Below are positions 32,086 to 39,557 of a stretch of 51,970 bases of DNA, piece after piece. The first letter of the stretch is position 1, and every line of letters starts with the position of its first letter. The stretch is from Chloroflexota bacterium. GTDB lineage: Bacteria > Chloroflexota > Limnocylindria > Limnocylindrales > CSP1-4. The notes below the pieces were generated by a model. The model was not told the origin of the DNA, ran no database searches, and worked only from the letters and a program-made list of their open reading frames with translations. The translations under genes and the position numbers were made by a program. The stretch lies in assembly GCA_017853275.1 (NCBI GenBank), contig JAFMJV010000017.1, forward strand, positions 1 through 51,970, read 5' to 3'.

Positions 32086-32940
32086 CGGCGGCGGGGAGGC
32101 CGACGGTGCCGGCGTCGGGGACGGCGTCGGCACGGGGGTCGGGGACGGGGTCGGCTGCGGGGTCGCCGTGGGCCGGGGCGTCCGCGTGGGACGCGGCGTG
32201 GGTCCCGGGGCGATCCCGAGCATCCGGTCCAGGCCCACGAGCCGGTAGCCGCGCGCCCGGTAGGAATCGATGATCGGACCCACGGCGGCCGGGGTCATGC
32301 TCGGGCCGCAGTGGAGGAGGACGATCGCGCCGGGGCCGCCGCTGCTGCCGTAGCGGATGACGGACGAGGTCGTCGCGAAGGATCGGGTGTCGTAGCTGTC
32401 GATCGTCCACAGGACGGTCTTCGTGTAGCCCAGCTCGCCCGCGACCCGGAGGACCTCGGCGTCGTACGCGCCGTAGGGCGGCCGGAGGAGCTTGAGCGTC
32501 TGGCGCCCGATCACCTGCTCCACGATCCGCTCGCTGGACGCGATCTGGTCCCGGATCTGGGCGGCGGAAAGCCGGTCCAGGAAGGGGTGGCTCCGCGTGT
32601 GGTTCGCCACGGGGAAGCCGGCGAGCGCGCGGCGCCAGCGGGACGGGTTCGCCTGCGCGTAGATCCCGTTGATGAAGAAGGTCGCGGTCGCGTTCTTCCG
32701 GCGAAGGGTGGCCACGATCGATTCGCAGCGCTCCAGGCTCCAGCCGTCGTCGAAGGTGAGGGCGACCTCGCGCCGCCCCTCCGGCCCACGGGTGATGACC
32801 CGCGAGGCCGCCTCCGCGGGTCCGCCCGCGGCGAGGACGACGGCACAGCCGAGGGCGAGCGCCGCGATGAAGGCCCCGGGACGTCCGGCGCGGCGCGCGG
32901 ACGAGGACGCAGACTCCGGGCGGCGGCGGACGGCGGTCAG
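32074..32940 (-). CDS. Secreted polysaccharide deacetylase (NodB domain) with Pro/Thr-rich tail
   Basis: A 288-residue exported carbohydrate esterase 4 protein. All NodB motifs are present: LTFDDGW (61-67, with the catalytic Asp64 and metal-binding Asp65), NHTRSHP (His114/His118), RPPYGAYD, the DSYDT segment and LLHCG. Substrates of this family include peptidoglycan, chitin oligomers and exopolysaccharide. Residues about 22-45 form a signal peptide. The C-terminal about 45 residues are low-complexity Pro/Thr/Ser. No ATG or GTG lies in frame at a sensible site; I place the start at a CTG (32940-32938) whose last two bases join the stop of the upstream S41-like gene (CTGA). This mirrors the ATGA/GTGA overlaps elsewhere, but the start is provisional. 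Confidence 0.78.
   Translation of the reverse strand: MTAVRRRPESASSSARRAGRPGAFIAALALGCAVVLAAGGPAEAASRVITRGPEGRREVALTFDDGWSLERCESIVATLRRKNATATFFINGIYAQANPSRWRRALAGFPVANHTRSHPFLDRLSAAQIRDQIASSERIVEQVIGRQTLKLLRPPYGAYDAEVLRVAGELGYTKTVLWTIDSYDTRSFATTSSVIRYGSSGGPGAIVLLHCGPSMTPAAVGPIIDSYRARGYRLVGLDRMLGIAPGPTPRPTRTPRPTATPQPTPSPTPVPTPSPTPAPSASPPPPGP
32086..32205 (-). repeat. Low-complexity Pro/Thr/Ser codon repeat
   Basis: This stretch encodes the deacetylase C-terminus, where P-T/S-P and PTP/PRP units recur with a period of two to four residues. Such tails often serve as wall-spanning or glycosylated spacers. The nucleotide pattern GTCGGGGACGG recurs imperfectly and may be prone to slippage. Confidence 0.6.
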
Positions 32941-34238
32941 GGCGCGCTCGCCGCGGGTGCGCCGCCGCCGTCCACGGCCTCGATCGCCGCGACCGCGGCA
33001 AGGATCCCCGGATCGTCCGCCTCCGGGACGGCGAGCCAGTCCTCCGCGATCGGGACGTCCGGCACGACCCCTTCGCGCATCAGGCGCCGGCCGCCGGGGA
33101 GCTCGAGGCCGATCGTGGGGAGGGAGAGGTAAGAGCCGTCGGAGAGCGGGAGGTCGCGGATCGTCCGCGTCCGCCCCTCCGTGGGCGCGCCGATCACCGT
33201 GGCCCGTCCGGCAGCCTGGAGGATGAGCGCGAGCCGCTCCGCCTCGCCGATCGAGCCCTCGTCCACGAGGACGACGACCGGGAGCGCGCCGAGCCGCCCC
33301 ACGAGGTCGGAATCGAGGAGCTCGATCGGGGCGCTCTCCGCGCGCGAGTAGAGCGCGCCCGCATCGCCCTCCATGAGGTGGGAGAGGAGCCCGAGGGTGA
33401 CCCCGGGCGCGCCCACGTTCGTGGAGCGCACATCGAGGACGATCCCGGTCACCGGGTCCTCCGCGAAGTCCGTGAGCGCCTCCTCGAGCGCCGCGTAGAG
33501 CTCCTCCCCCTCGAGCGAATCGAGGCGCAGGTAGCCGATCGAGTCGTCCATCCCGATCCGCCGCATGACGGGGCGGATGACGGGGTCGATCCGGCGGCGC
33601 TCCACCACGACCGTCCGCTCGCCCTCGCCGGGCCGGGCGATCCCCAGCTCGACCGTGGTCCCCTCCGGACCGCGGATCTTCCCCACGCTCACGCACGGGT
33701 CCCCGTCCACGCTCACGATCCGGTCGCGCGGCGCGAGCCCGGCCTCCTCCGCACCGCCGCCCGGGAAGAGATAGAGGATCCGGGGACCGAGCCCCTCCTC
33801 TTCCGCGCGGTCGCCGTCCACGAGGGCGCCGATCCCCACGTAGTCCGTCTCGGCGGGCTGGATCGCCTCGTACGCGAGGGCATCCGTGAAGAAGACCTCG
33901 TCATCGCCGAGGAGCTCGAGCATCTCGCGCGCCAGGTCCCAGACCTCGTCCGCGCTCTCCAGCTGGAGGAAGTACGGCGCGTACTCGTCGCCGATCGCGG
34001 CCCAGTCCGTACCGTTGAAGCTGTCGTCCAGGTAGCCCGCATCGATCGCGCCCCAGACCTCGTCGAAGAGGGTGATCCGGGCGTCCTCGGGCATGAGGAG
34101 GAGATCACCGGGGGCGGGAGAGGCGGCGGGCGTCGGCTCCGGGCAGGGGGTGGCGGCACCGGCGGGGATCGGCGCGGCGGCAGGGAGCAGCGCAAGCGCG
34201 AGGAACGCGGCGGCGGCGAGCGAGGCGGTCGGGCGCAT
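32937..34238 (-). CDS. Secreted S41 (C-terminal processing) protease-like protein with PDZ domain, catalytic dyad lost
   Basis: A 433-residue exported protein with signal peptide (1-29). A helical N-domain (about 50-125) precedes a PDZ-like segment (about 133-215, with GPRILYLFPGGGAEEAGLAP). The S41 core follows (about 230-410: IGYLRLDSL, GIVLDVRSTN, VVVLVDEGSIGEAE, GRATVIGAPTEGRT). Aligned to the usual S-A-S-E and T-F-G-K-G blocks, Gly331 stands where the nucleophilic Ser should be and Arg356 where the general-base Lys should be. It is probably a non-catalytic peptide-binding or scaffold protein. GGAGGAG precedes the ATG and TACGCT (34284-34279) is a likely -10. It is co-transcribed with the deacetylase, which suggests a joint cell-envelope role. 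Confidence 0.78.
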   Translation of the reverse strand: MRPTASLAAAAFLALALLPAAAPIPAGAATPCPEPTPAASPAPGDLLLMPEDARITLFDEVWGAIDAGYLDDSFNGTDWAAIGDEYAPYFLQLESADEVWDLAREMLELLGDDEVFFTDALAYEAIQPAETDYVGIGALVDGDRAEEEGLGPRILYLFPGGGAEEAGLAPRDRIVSVDGDPCVSVGKIRGPEGTTVELGIARPGEGERTVVVERRRIDPVIRPVMRRIGMDDSIGYLRLDSLEGEELYAALEEALTDFAEDPVTGIVLDVRSTNVGAPGVTLGLLSHLMEGDAGALYSRAESAPIELLDSDLVGRLGALPVVVLVDEGSIGEAERLALILQAAGRATVIGAPTEGRTRTIRDLPLSDGSYLSLPTIGLELPGGRRLMREGVVPDVPIAEDWLAVPEADDPGILAAVAAIEAVDGGGAPAASAP

Positions 34239-34278
34239 CGGCGGGTCTCCTCCGGGTCGGGCGGGGCGTCCGGTCGGG

Positions 34279-34284
34279 AGCGTA
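34279..34284 (-). promoter_or_regulatory. -10 box TACGCT for the S41-like/deacetylase unit
   Basis: Read on the minus strand, TACGCT lies about 40 bases before the ATG at 34238, leaving a short UTR with GGAGGAG. Confidence 0.45.
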
Positions 34285-34318
34285 GCGCGGGCGGGCGGGG
34301 GACGCCGGTGGGCCGCTC

Positions 34319-35254
34319 CTAGCGAAGGGCGGGCATCACCTCGTTCGCGAAACGCTCCAGCGTCTCCGCGTCATACGGCGGGACGAGGTGGTAGATCGCA
34401 TGGGTGTAGCCCGCGGCGAGATAGCCCGCCACATGGTCCGTCATCCGGGCCACGGATCCGGTGACGACCTCCCGCTGCATCTGCGGGTTCCGGGCATGGA
34501 AGGCCGCCACGAGCGCCTTCGCGTCCGCGTCCTTCTCCCGGATCGCGATCGGCCCGAGGCTGACCGTGCGCTCGATCTCGGCCGGATCGCGGCCGACCTC
34601 CGCGCACCAGCGGTCGAGGATCGCGTTCTTCTCCGCGGCCTGCGCGTGGTCCACCATCGAGACGTTCCAGCTGTCCGCATGGCGCGCCACGGTGGCGAGC
34701 GTCTTCCGCTCGCCGGCGCCGCCGATGAGGATCGGGAGGCGGGCCTGGACCGGCGGCGGGTCGTTGCGCACACCGGCCGCGTGGTAGTAGTGGCCGCGAG
34801 CGGTCGCCGGGCCGCCGGGGAGCATCGCCCGGATCAGCTCCACTGCCTCGTCCAGGCGCGCGATCCGGTCACCCACGCTCGTCCCGAAGTCGATCCCGAA
34901 GGCGGTGTGCTCCGTCTCGAACCAGGCCGCCCCGAGCCCGAGGACGGCGCGGCCGCCGGAGAGGTGGTCCAGGGTGGTGACGACCTTGGCCACGAGCCCG
35001 GGGTTCCGGAAGGTGTTCGCCCCCACGAGGAGGCCGATCGTGGGACGGGTCGTCAGCTGGGTCCACGCGGCGAGGACGCTGTACCCCTCGAGGAAGGGCC
35101 CGTTCGGGTCGCCGATGATCGGGTAGAGGTGGTCCCAGGTCCAGAGCGAGTCGTAGCCGAGCCGGTCCACATCCTGGCCGGCCGCCTTCATCTCCGCCCA
35201 GGTCGTGTACTGGTTCCAGACGAGGACGCCTGCCTTCGGCGTGGGGCTGGTCAT
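34319..35254 (-). CDS. LLM class F420-dependent oxidoreductase
   Basis: A 311-residue luciferase-like monooxygenase-family enzyme, cytoplasmic (beta/alpha)8 barrel. YDSLWTWDHLYPI (about 34-46) and GLLVGANTFRNPGLVAKVVTTLDHLSGGRAVLGLGAAW (from about 74) are standard for the F420-dependent branch, as is LPILIGGAGERKTL. These enzymes transfer hydride from F420H2 to enones, nitro compounds or sugars, and the family also contains FMN enzymes. The start at 35254 is preceded by AGGTG; TACCCT at 35309-35304 is a likely -10. It reads divergently from the 15-residue-repeat gene. Substrate unknown. Confidence 0.88.
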   Translation of the reverse strand: MTSPTPKAGVLVWNQYTTWAEMKAAGQDVDRLGYDSLWTWDHLYPIIGDPNGPFLEGYSVLAAWTQLTTRPTIGLLVGANTFRNPGLVAKVVTTLDHLSGGRAVLGLGAAWFETEHTAFGIDFGTSVGDRIARLDEAVELIRAMLPGGPATARGHYYHAAGVRNDPPPVQARLPILIGGAGERKTLATVARHADSWNVSMVDHAQAAEKNAILDRWCAEVGRDPAEIERTVSLGPIAIREKDADAKALVAAFHARNPQMQREVVTGSVARMTDHVAGYLAAGYTHAIYHLVPPYDAETLERFANEVMPALR

Positions 35255-35303
35255 TCCGTGGGCACCTCCGGTTCGGCGGCGCGGAGCGCGCCGGACGGCG
35301 TTC

Positions 35304-35309
35304 AGGGTA
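35304..35309 (-). promoter_or_regulatory. -10 box TACCCT for the F420-type oxidoreductase
   Basis: On the minus strand TACCCT lies 49 bases before the ATG at 35254. It is divergent to the TAGCCT box at 35375 on the plus strand, so both genes share a 160-base control region. Confidence 0.45.
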
Positions 35310-35374
35310 CGTCGCAGCCGTCCGGCGTGCCGACCCGGTGACCTCCGGCCGTGGCGGATCCCGGCCGCTCCCGG

Positions 35375-35380
35375 TAGCCT
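35375..35380 (+). promoter_or_regulatory. -10 box TAGCCT for the repeat-protein gene
   Basis: TAGCCT precedes ATG 35415 by 34 bases; the UTR contains GCGAGGGACC as a modest ribosome site. Confidence 0.45.
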
Positions 35381-35414
35381 TCCCAACGGCAAGACCGCAC
35401 CGCGAGGGACCGCC

Positions 35415-35939
35415 ATGACCGCCGAGCCGCTCCCGACCCCGCCGCCGACCGAGCGCCCGGAGCCGTCCGCGGTCGCCCCGGAGCCCGCGTCCACCACTCC
35501 CGAGCGCCCTGCCTCGATCTCCCTCGTCCAGGGCGGGATCGAGCGCGCGGAGGCGGACCGGATCGAGGTCGCCGTCGGCGGGATCGGCGCTGCGGTGGCC
35601 GATTCGATCACCCTCCGGGTCGGCGGCATCGGCGCCGCCAAGGCGGAGCGGATCGAGATCGCCGCAGGCCAGGTGGGCGCGGCTGCCACCGGCACGCTCC
35701 ACGCACGCGTCTCCGCCCTCAGCCTCGTGGCGGCGCGTCACGCGGAGGTGGAGCGCTCGCTCATCCAGACGCTCGTGGCGCAGGAGGTCCGGCTCGGTGG
35801 GCGGACACCGGTCCTTCTCCTCATCGCGCAGCGCGTGGAGGGCGGGGTCCGGCCGCTCCTGGACTGGCGCGGTGCGCTCGCGGCGGGGGCGGCCTTCGCC
35901 GCGCTCTCCTTCCTCCTCCGCCGGCTCGGCCGCGACTGA
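35415..35939 (+). CDS. 15-residue-repeat (beta-solenoid-like) protein with C-terminal membrane anchor
   Basis: A 174-residue protein. Residues 1-34 are Pro/Glu/Thr-rich and disordered. Residues 35-139 divide into seven units of exactly 15 residues, such as IEVAVGGIGAAVADS and ITLRVGGIGAAKAER, with a hydrophobic residue at position 1, a Gly/Ala core and A-A-x-R/S at the end. The spacing fits a beta-helix. RVEGGVRPLLDWRG follows, then a hydrophobic helix (about 152-168) and RRLGRD, which would anchor the C-terminus with a cytoplasmic basic end. I recognise no named family. The 53-base gap to the UPF0182 gene suggests they may be expressed together. Confidence 0.7.
   Translation: MTAEPLPTPPPTERPEPSAVAPEPASTTPERPASISLVQGGIERAEADRIEVAVGGIGAAVADSITLRVGGIGAAKAERIEIAAGQVGAAATGTLHARVSALSLVAARHAEVERSLIQTLVAQEVRLGGRTPVLLLIAQRVEGGVRPLLDWRGALAAGAAFAALSFLLRRLGRD
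35517..35831 (+). repeat. Seven tandem 45-base coding repeats
   Basis: This region encodes the 15-residue units. Units 2-4 are most alike (GTCGGCGGGATCGGCGC / GTCGGCGGCATCGGCGC), while the outer units are diverged, as expected for an old internal duplication. Confidence 0.65.
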
Positions 35940-35992
35940 CGGCATCCCGGCGACCCCCTCACCCGAAGAGCCAGCATGAGGACCCCCACGGC

Positions 35993-38900
35993 ATGAGCCA
36001 GCGCCCCCCGTCCGCCGCCCCCATGGAGCCCGTCTCGCGCGGACGGCGGATCACCGGGATCGCCGTGGCAGTCCTGATCATCGTCATCGCGCTCGGTGCG
36101 CTCGCCTTCTTCGCGCTGAACGACCTTCTCGTGGACCGGCTCTGGTTCGAGAGCATCGGCCAGGTCGGCATCTGGGAGCTGCGCACCTTTGGCCGGCTCG
36201 CGGTCCTCGTCCCGGTCACCCTCGTCACCTTCCTCGTCCTGACCGTCTCGATCCTCCTCGCCCTGCGCGGGATGGAGACCCCGGTCGTCCGTGCCCGGCC
36301 CGTCCGGGAAGGGCGCCGGAAGACCCCCTTCGACCCGATGACCCAGGAGGAGATGGACGCCGCCTTCCGGGAGATCCTCGGCACGGTGGACGACCTCACC
36401 CGGGAGCTCTCGCCGCGCGCGATCCGGGGGATCCTCATCGGCCTCGCCGGGGTCGTCGCGCTCCTCATCGGGCTCGCCACGAGCGCGGACTGGGAGACGA
36501 TCCTCCTGTGGGTCAACCAGCAGGCGAGCTGGGGACCCGGCGCGCTTCCGGACGCCATCGGCCCCGGGGCGGGGGCGCCGATGGACGGCGTCTCGGACCC
36601 GGTCTTCGGGCTCCCGATCGTGACCTGGCTCTTCGACCTGCCGCTCTGGCGGATGGTCGTGGAGGCGGTCGGCAGCCTCCTCGATGCCCTCATCGTCCTC
36701 ACCGGGATCGCCTGGCTCCTCCGTGCGCGGCGCTCGCTCGCCCTTCCGGAGGGCCGCCTCTGGGCGTGGCACCTCGGGATCCTCGTCGCGCTGCGCGTCG
36801 CGATCGGCGCGGCCGGCTTCCAGCTGGACAAGCTCGGGCTCGCCTTCCAGCAGCGCGAGTACCCCGCGCCCGCGGGCATCGGCGCCACGGATGCCGCGGT
36901 CCGGATCCCGGCCGCGGACCTGATGACGATCCTCACCCTCGTCGCCTCCGTCGTGCTCTTCGTCGCGATCATCCGCCGCCGCTGGGCGTGGGCGGGCGGC
37001 GCCTTCGGGGCCTGGCTCGGGGTCGCGCTCCTCGCCTTCGGCGTGGCCCAGGTGAACCAGGCGCTCTTCGTCACCCCGAACCCGCTCGACCAGGAGCGCG
37101 CCTGGCTCGCGAACGACATCGGCGCCACCCGGCGCGCCTACGGGCTGGACGGCTGGGAGATCCGCCCCTACCCCGCCTCGGCGGTCCTCACCGCGGAGGC
37201 CGTGGAGGAGGATTCGGAGACCTTCGAGAACGCGCGCCTCTGGGACTACCGGCCGCTCGGCGCGAGCCTGGACCAGCTCCAGACCGTCCGCCAGTACTAC
37301 GACTTCACGGACGTGGATATCGACCGCTACGAGATCGATGGCCGATCCCGCCAGGTCATGCTCTCCGCCCGGGAGATGGCGCTGGACCGGAACCCCGCCG
37401 TGGACAACTGGCTGAACCGGCATTTCGTCTACACGCACGGCTACGGCGTGGCGATGGTCCCGGTGAACGCCGTCCAGCGGGACGGGCTGCCGGACCTCAT
37501 CATCCGCGACCTCCCGGTCGTCTCGGAGCCCGGTGCGCCGCGGATCACGGAGCCGCGCATCTACTTCGGGGAGCGCGCCGCACCGTGGGTCATCACGGGG
37601 GCGCGGACGGACGAGTTCGACTATCCCGGAACGGATGCCTCCGGCAAGGATGCGACCTACCGCTGGACCGGCGATACCGGGATCCGCGTGGGGGACGGCC
37701 TGAACCGGCTGATCCTCGGACTGTGGGCCGGCGACATCGTCAGCTTCCTCACCTCGCCGCAGATCCAGGACGGGTCGCAGATCCTCCTCCGCCGGACCGT
37801 GGCGGAGCGGCTCCTCAGCCTCGCGCCCTTCCTCGCGTGGGACCGCGACCCCTACCTCGTGATCACGCCCGAGGGCCGGCTCGTCTGGATGGCGGACGGC
37901 TACACCGCCTCGGACCGCTACCCGCTCGCGCGCGCCTTCCCGCGCTCCGCGGCCACGGGGATCGCGAACCTCCCCACCGCCCGCTTCAACTACCTGCGGA
38001 ACTCCGTCAAGGCGGTCATCGATGCGTATGACGGGACCGTCCGCTTCTACGTGAACGACCCGAACGACCCCCTCATCTCCACCTGGGCGTCGGTCTATCC
38101 GTCGCTCTTCTCGCCCCTCTCCGACCTTCCGGACGGGCTCTCCGGTCACCTGCGCTACCCGGAGGGGCTCTTCAACGTCCAGACGGGCGTCTTCGAGGCG
38201 TACCACGTCACCGACCCCACGACCTTCTACCAGGGCGACAACCTGTGGACGGTCCCGGCCGGCCCCGCGCAGCAGGGCCAGACGCTCCCCGGCGAGGCCT
38301 ACTACGTGAAGATGCGCCTCCCGGACGCGGAGACGCCCGAGTACCTCCTCATCCAGCCGATGGTCCCCGCCAAGCGCCCGAACATGATCGCGTGGGTCGC
38401 CGCGCGGAACGATGGCGCAGACCGCGGTGACGTCCTCGTCTACCAGCTCCCGTCGGACACCACGATCTTCGGGCCCACGCAGATCGAGGCGCGGATCGAC
38501 CAGGAGCCGGAGATCGCGGCCCAGATCACCCTCTGGGACCAGTCGGGATCGAGCGTCATCCGGGGCAACCTGATCGTGGTCCCGGTGGGCGATTCGTTCG
38601 TCTACCTGGAGCCGGTCTACCTCCAGAGCACCTCGTCCGCCTTCCCCCAGTTCACGAAGATCATCGTGGCCACGCCCACCCGGGTGGTCTGGGCGGACAC
38701 GCTGGACGAGGCGCTCCGGCTCGCGCTGGATGACGAGGGCGGCGGGGGCCCCGTGCCCACGCCGGCTCCCCTCCCCACCCCGCGGCCGGACGGGACCCCG
38801 GAGCCGGGTGCGACCGCGGCGCCGGTGACCCCCGCTCCGGTGGCCACTCCGCGCCCGGGCGGCGATCTCCCCTCGGACGTGGAGGAGCTGATCCGCCTCG

Positions 38901-39034
38901 CGGACGCCGCCTTCGACCGCGCCCAGGCCGCGGCCGGTGCGGGCGACTACGAGACCTACGGGCGGGAGATGGCGACGGTGAAGGCGGCCCTCGACCGGCT
39001 CGCCGAGCTGACCGGACGCTCGCCCGCCCCGTGA
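35993..39034 (+). CDS. UPF0182 family membrane protein (COG1615)
   Basis: A 1013-residue membrane protein. About seven hydrophobic segments lie in the first about 360 residues, followed by a large extracytoplasmic domain with family blocks such as IYFGERAAPWVITGARTDEFDYP (partly), AERLLSLAPFLAWDRDPYLV, and VKMRLPDAETPEYLL. A Pro/Thr-rich linker (about 920-955) leads to a short helical C-terminal segment (EELIRLADAAFDRAQAA). This matches the UPF0182 layout in full length. The family is found in actinobacteria, cyanobacteria, Chloroflexota and some Firmicutes; its function is unknown. It overlaps the next small membrane-protein gene by GTGA. Confidence 0.92.
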   Translation: MSQRPPSAAPMEPVSRGRRITGIAVAVLIIVIALGALAFFALNDLLVDRLWFESIGQVGIWELRTFGRLAVLVPVTLVTFLVLTVSILLALRGMETPVVRARPVREGRRKTPFDPMTQEEMDAAFREILGTVDDLTRELSPRAIRGILIGLAGVVALLIGLATSADWETILLWVNQQASWGPGALPDAIGPGAGAPMDGVSDPVFGLPIVTWLFDLPLWRMVVEAVGSLLDALIVLTGIAWLLRARRSLALPEGRLWAWHLGILVALRVAIGAAGFQLDKLGLAFQQREYPAPAGIGATDAAVRIPAADLMTILTLVASVVLFVAIIRRRWAWAGGAFGAWLGVALLAFGVAQVNQALFVTPNPLDQERAWLANDIGATRRAYGLDGWEIRPYPASAVLTAEAVEEDSETFENARLWDYRPLGASLDQLQTVRQYYDFTDVDIDRYEIDGRSRQVMLSAREMALDRNPAVDNWLNRHFVYTHGYGVAMVPVNAVQRDGLPDLIIRDLPVVSEPGAPRITEPRIYFGERAAPWVITGARTDEFDYPGTDASGKDATYRWTGDTGIRVGDGLNRLILGLWAGDIVSFLTSPQIQDGSQILLRRTVAERLLSLAPFLAWDRDPYLVITPEGRLVWMADGYTASDRYPLARAFPRSAATGIANLPTARFNYLRNSVKAVIDAYDGTVRFYVNDPNDPLISTWASVYPSLFSPLSDLPDGLSGHLRYPEGLFNVQTGVFEAYHVTDPTTFYQGDNLWTVPAGPAQQGQTLPGEAYYVKMRLPDAETPEYLLIQPMVPAKRPNMIAWVAARNDGADRGDVLVYQLPSDTTIFGPTQIEARIDQEPEIAAQITLWDQSGSSVIRGNLIVVPVGDSFVYLEPVYLQSTSSAFPQFTKIIVATPTRVVWADTLDEALRLALDDEGGGGPVPTPAPLPTPRPDGTPEPGATAAPVTPAPVATPRPGGDLPSDVEELIRLADAAFDRAQAAAGAGDYETYGREMATVKAALDRLAELTGRSPAP

Positions 39035-39432
39035 GCCAGCTCATCGCGCAGATCGGCGCGATGGCGATCGCCGCGGTGATGATCTTCCAGATCGCGGTCC
39101 TGGCGGGCGCCCCGTACGGTGCCTATACCCAGCGGGGACGCCATCCGGGGGTCCTCCCGCTCGCGGGGAGGATCGTGGCCGCGGTCTCCTTCCTCGTCCT
39201 CGCGGTGATGGCGGCTGCCCTCCTCGCACGGGCGGGGCTCGGGCCGCTCGCGGGCGCCGACCCTACGCTCCTGCGACCGCTCTGGTGGGGGAGCCTGGCG
39301 GTCGCGATCCTCTCGGCGGTGGCGAACCTGCGCTCCCCATCCGCGGACGAGCGGCGGATGTTCGGGCCGGTCTCGGTGCTCATCATCCTGGCGTTCGTCC
39401 TCTCCGCCGGGTCGGCCCCGAGCCCCTTCTGA
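39031..39432 (+). CDS. Small four-helix membrane protein, function unknown
   Basis: A 133-residue hydrophobic protein with four predicted membrane helices (about 4-26, 45-67, 80-100, 110-128) and short polar loops. The GTG start at 39031 overlaps the UPF0182 stop by GTGA, so translation is coupled and physical association with that protein is plausible. I recognise no family motif. A hairpin follows the stop. Confidence 0.7.
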   Translation: MSQLIAQIGAMAIAAVMIFQIAVLAGAPYGAYTQRGRHPGVLPLAGRIVAAVSFLVLAVMAAALLARAGLGPLAGADPTLLRPLWWGSLAVAILSAVANLRSPSADERRMFGPVSVLIILAFVLSAGSAPSPF

Positions 39433-39453
39433 CGGCCGGCCCCCTACCGGCCG
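39433..39453 (+). terminator. Hairpin after the UPF0182 unit
   Basis: CGGCCGG (39433-39439) pairs with CCGGCCG (39447-39453) around seven bases, immediately after the stop codon. Confidence 0.5.
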
Positions 39454-39515
39454 CGTCCCGCCCTGCCGTGTCGTGTCACCCGTACATCCGGGCCGGAGTC
39501 GGTAGCCCCGCCTGC

Positions 39516-39521
39516 TAGCGT
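39516..39521 (+). promoter_or_regulatory. -10 box TAGCGT
   Basis: TAGCGT precedes ATG 39558 by 36 bases. The UTR carries ACCGGAGG as ribosome site. Confidence 0.5.
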
Positions 39522-39557
39522 CCGCGGCGCCCGCGCCCCCCACCGGAGGCTCCGCCG

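Noticed and set aside
32086-32205. Tandem repeat as a CRISPR-like or minisatellite element
   Set aside because: The periodicity is explained by Pro/Thr/Ser codons of the deacetylase tail; there are no spacers or conserved repeat units.
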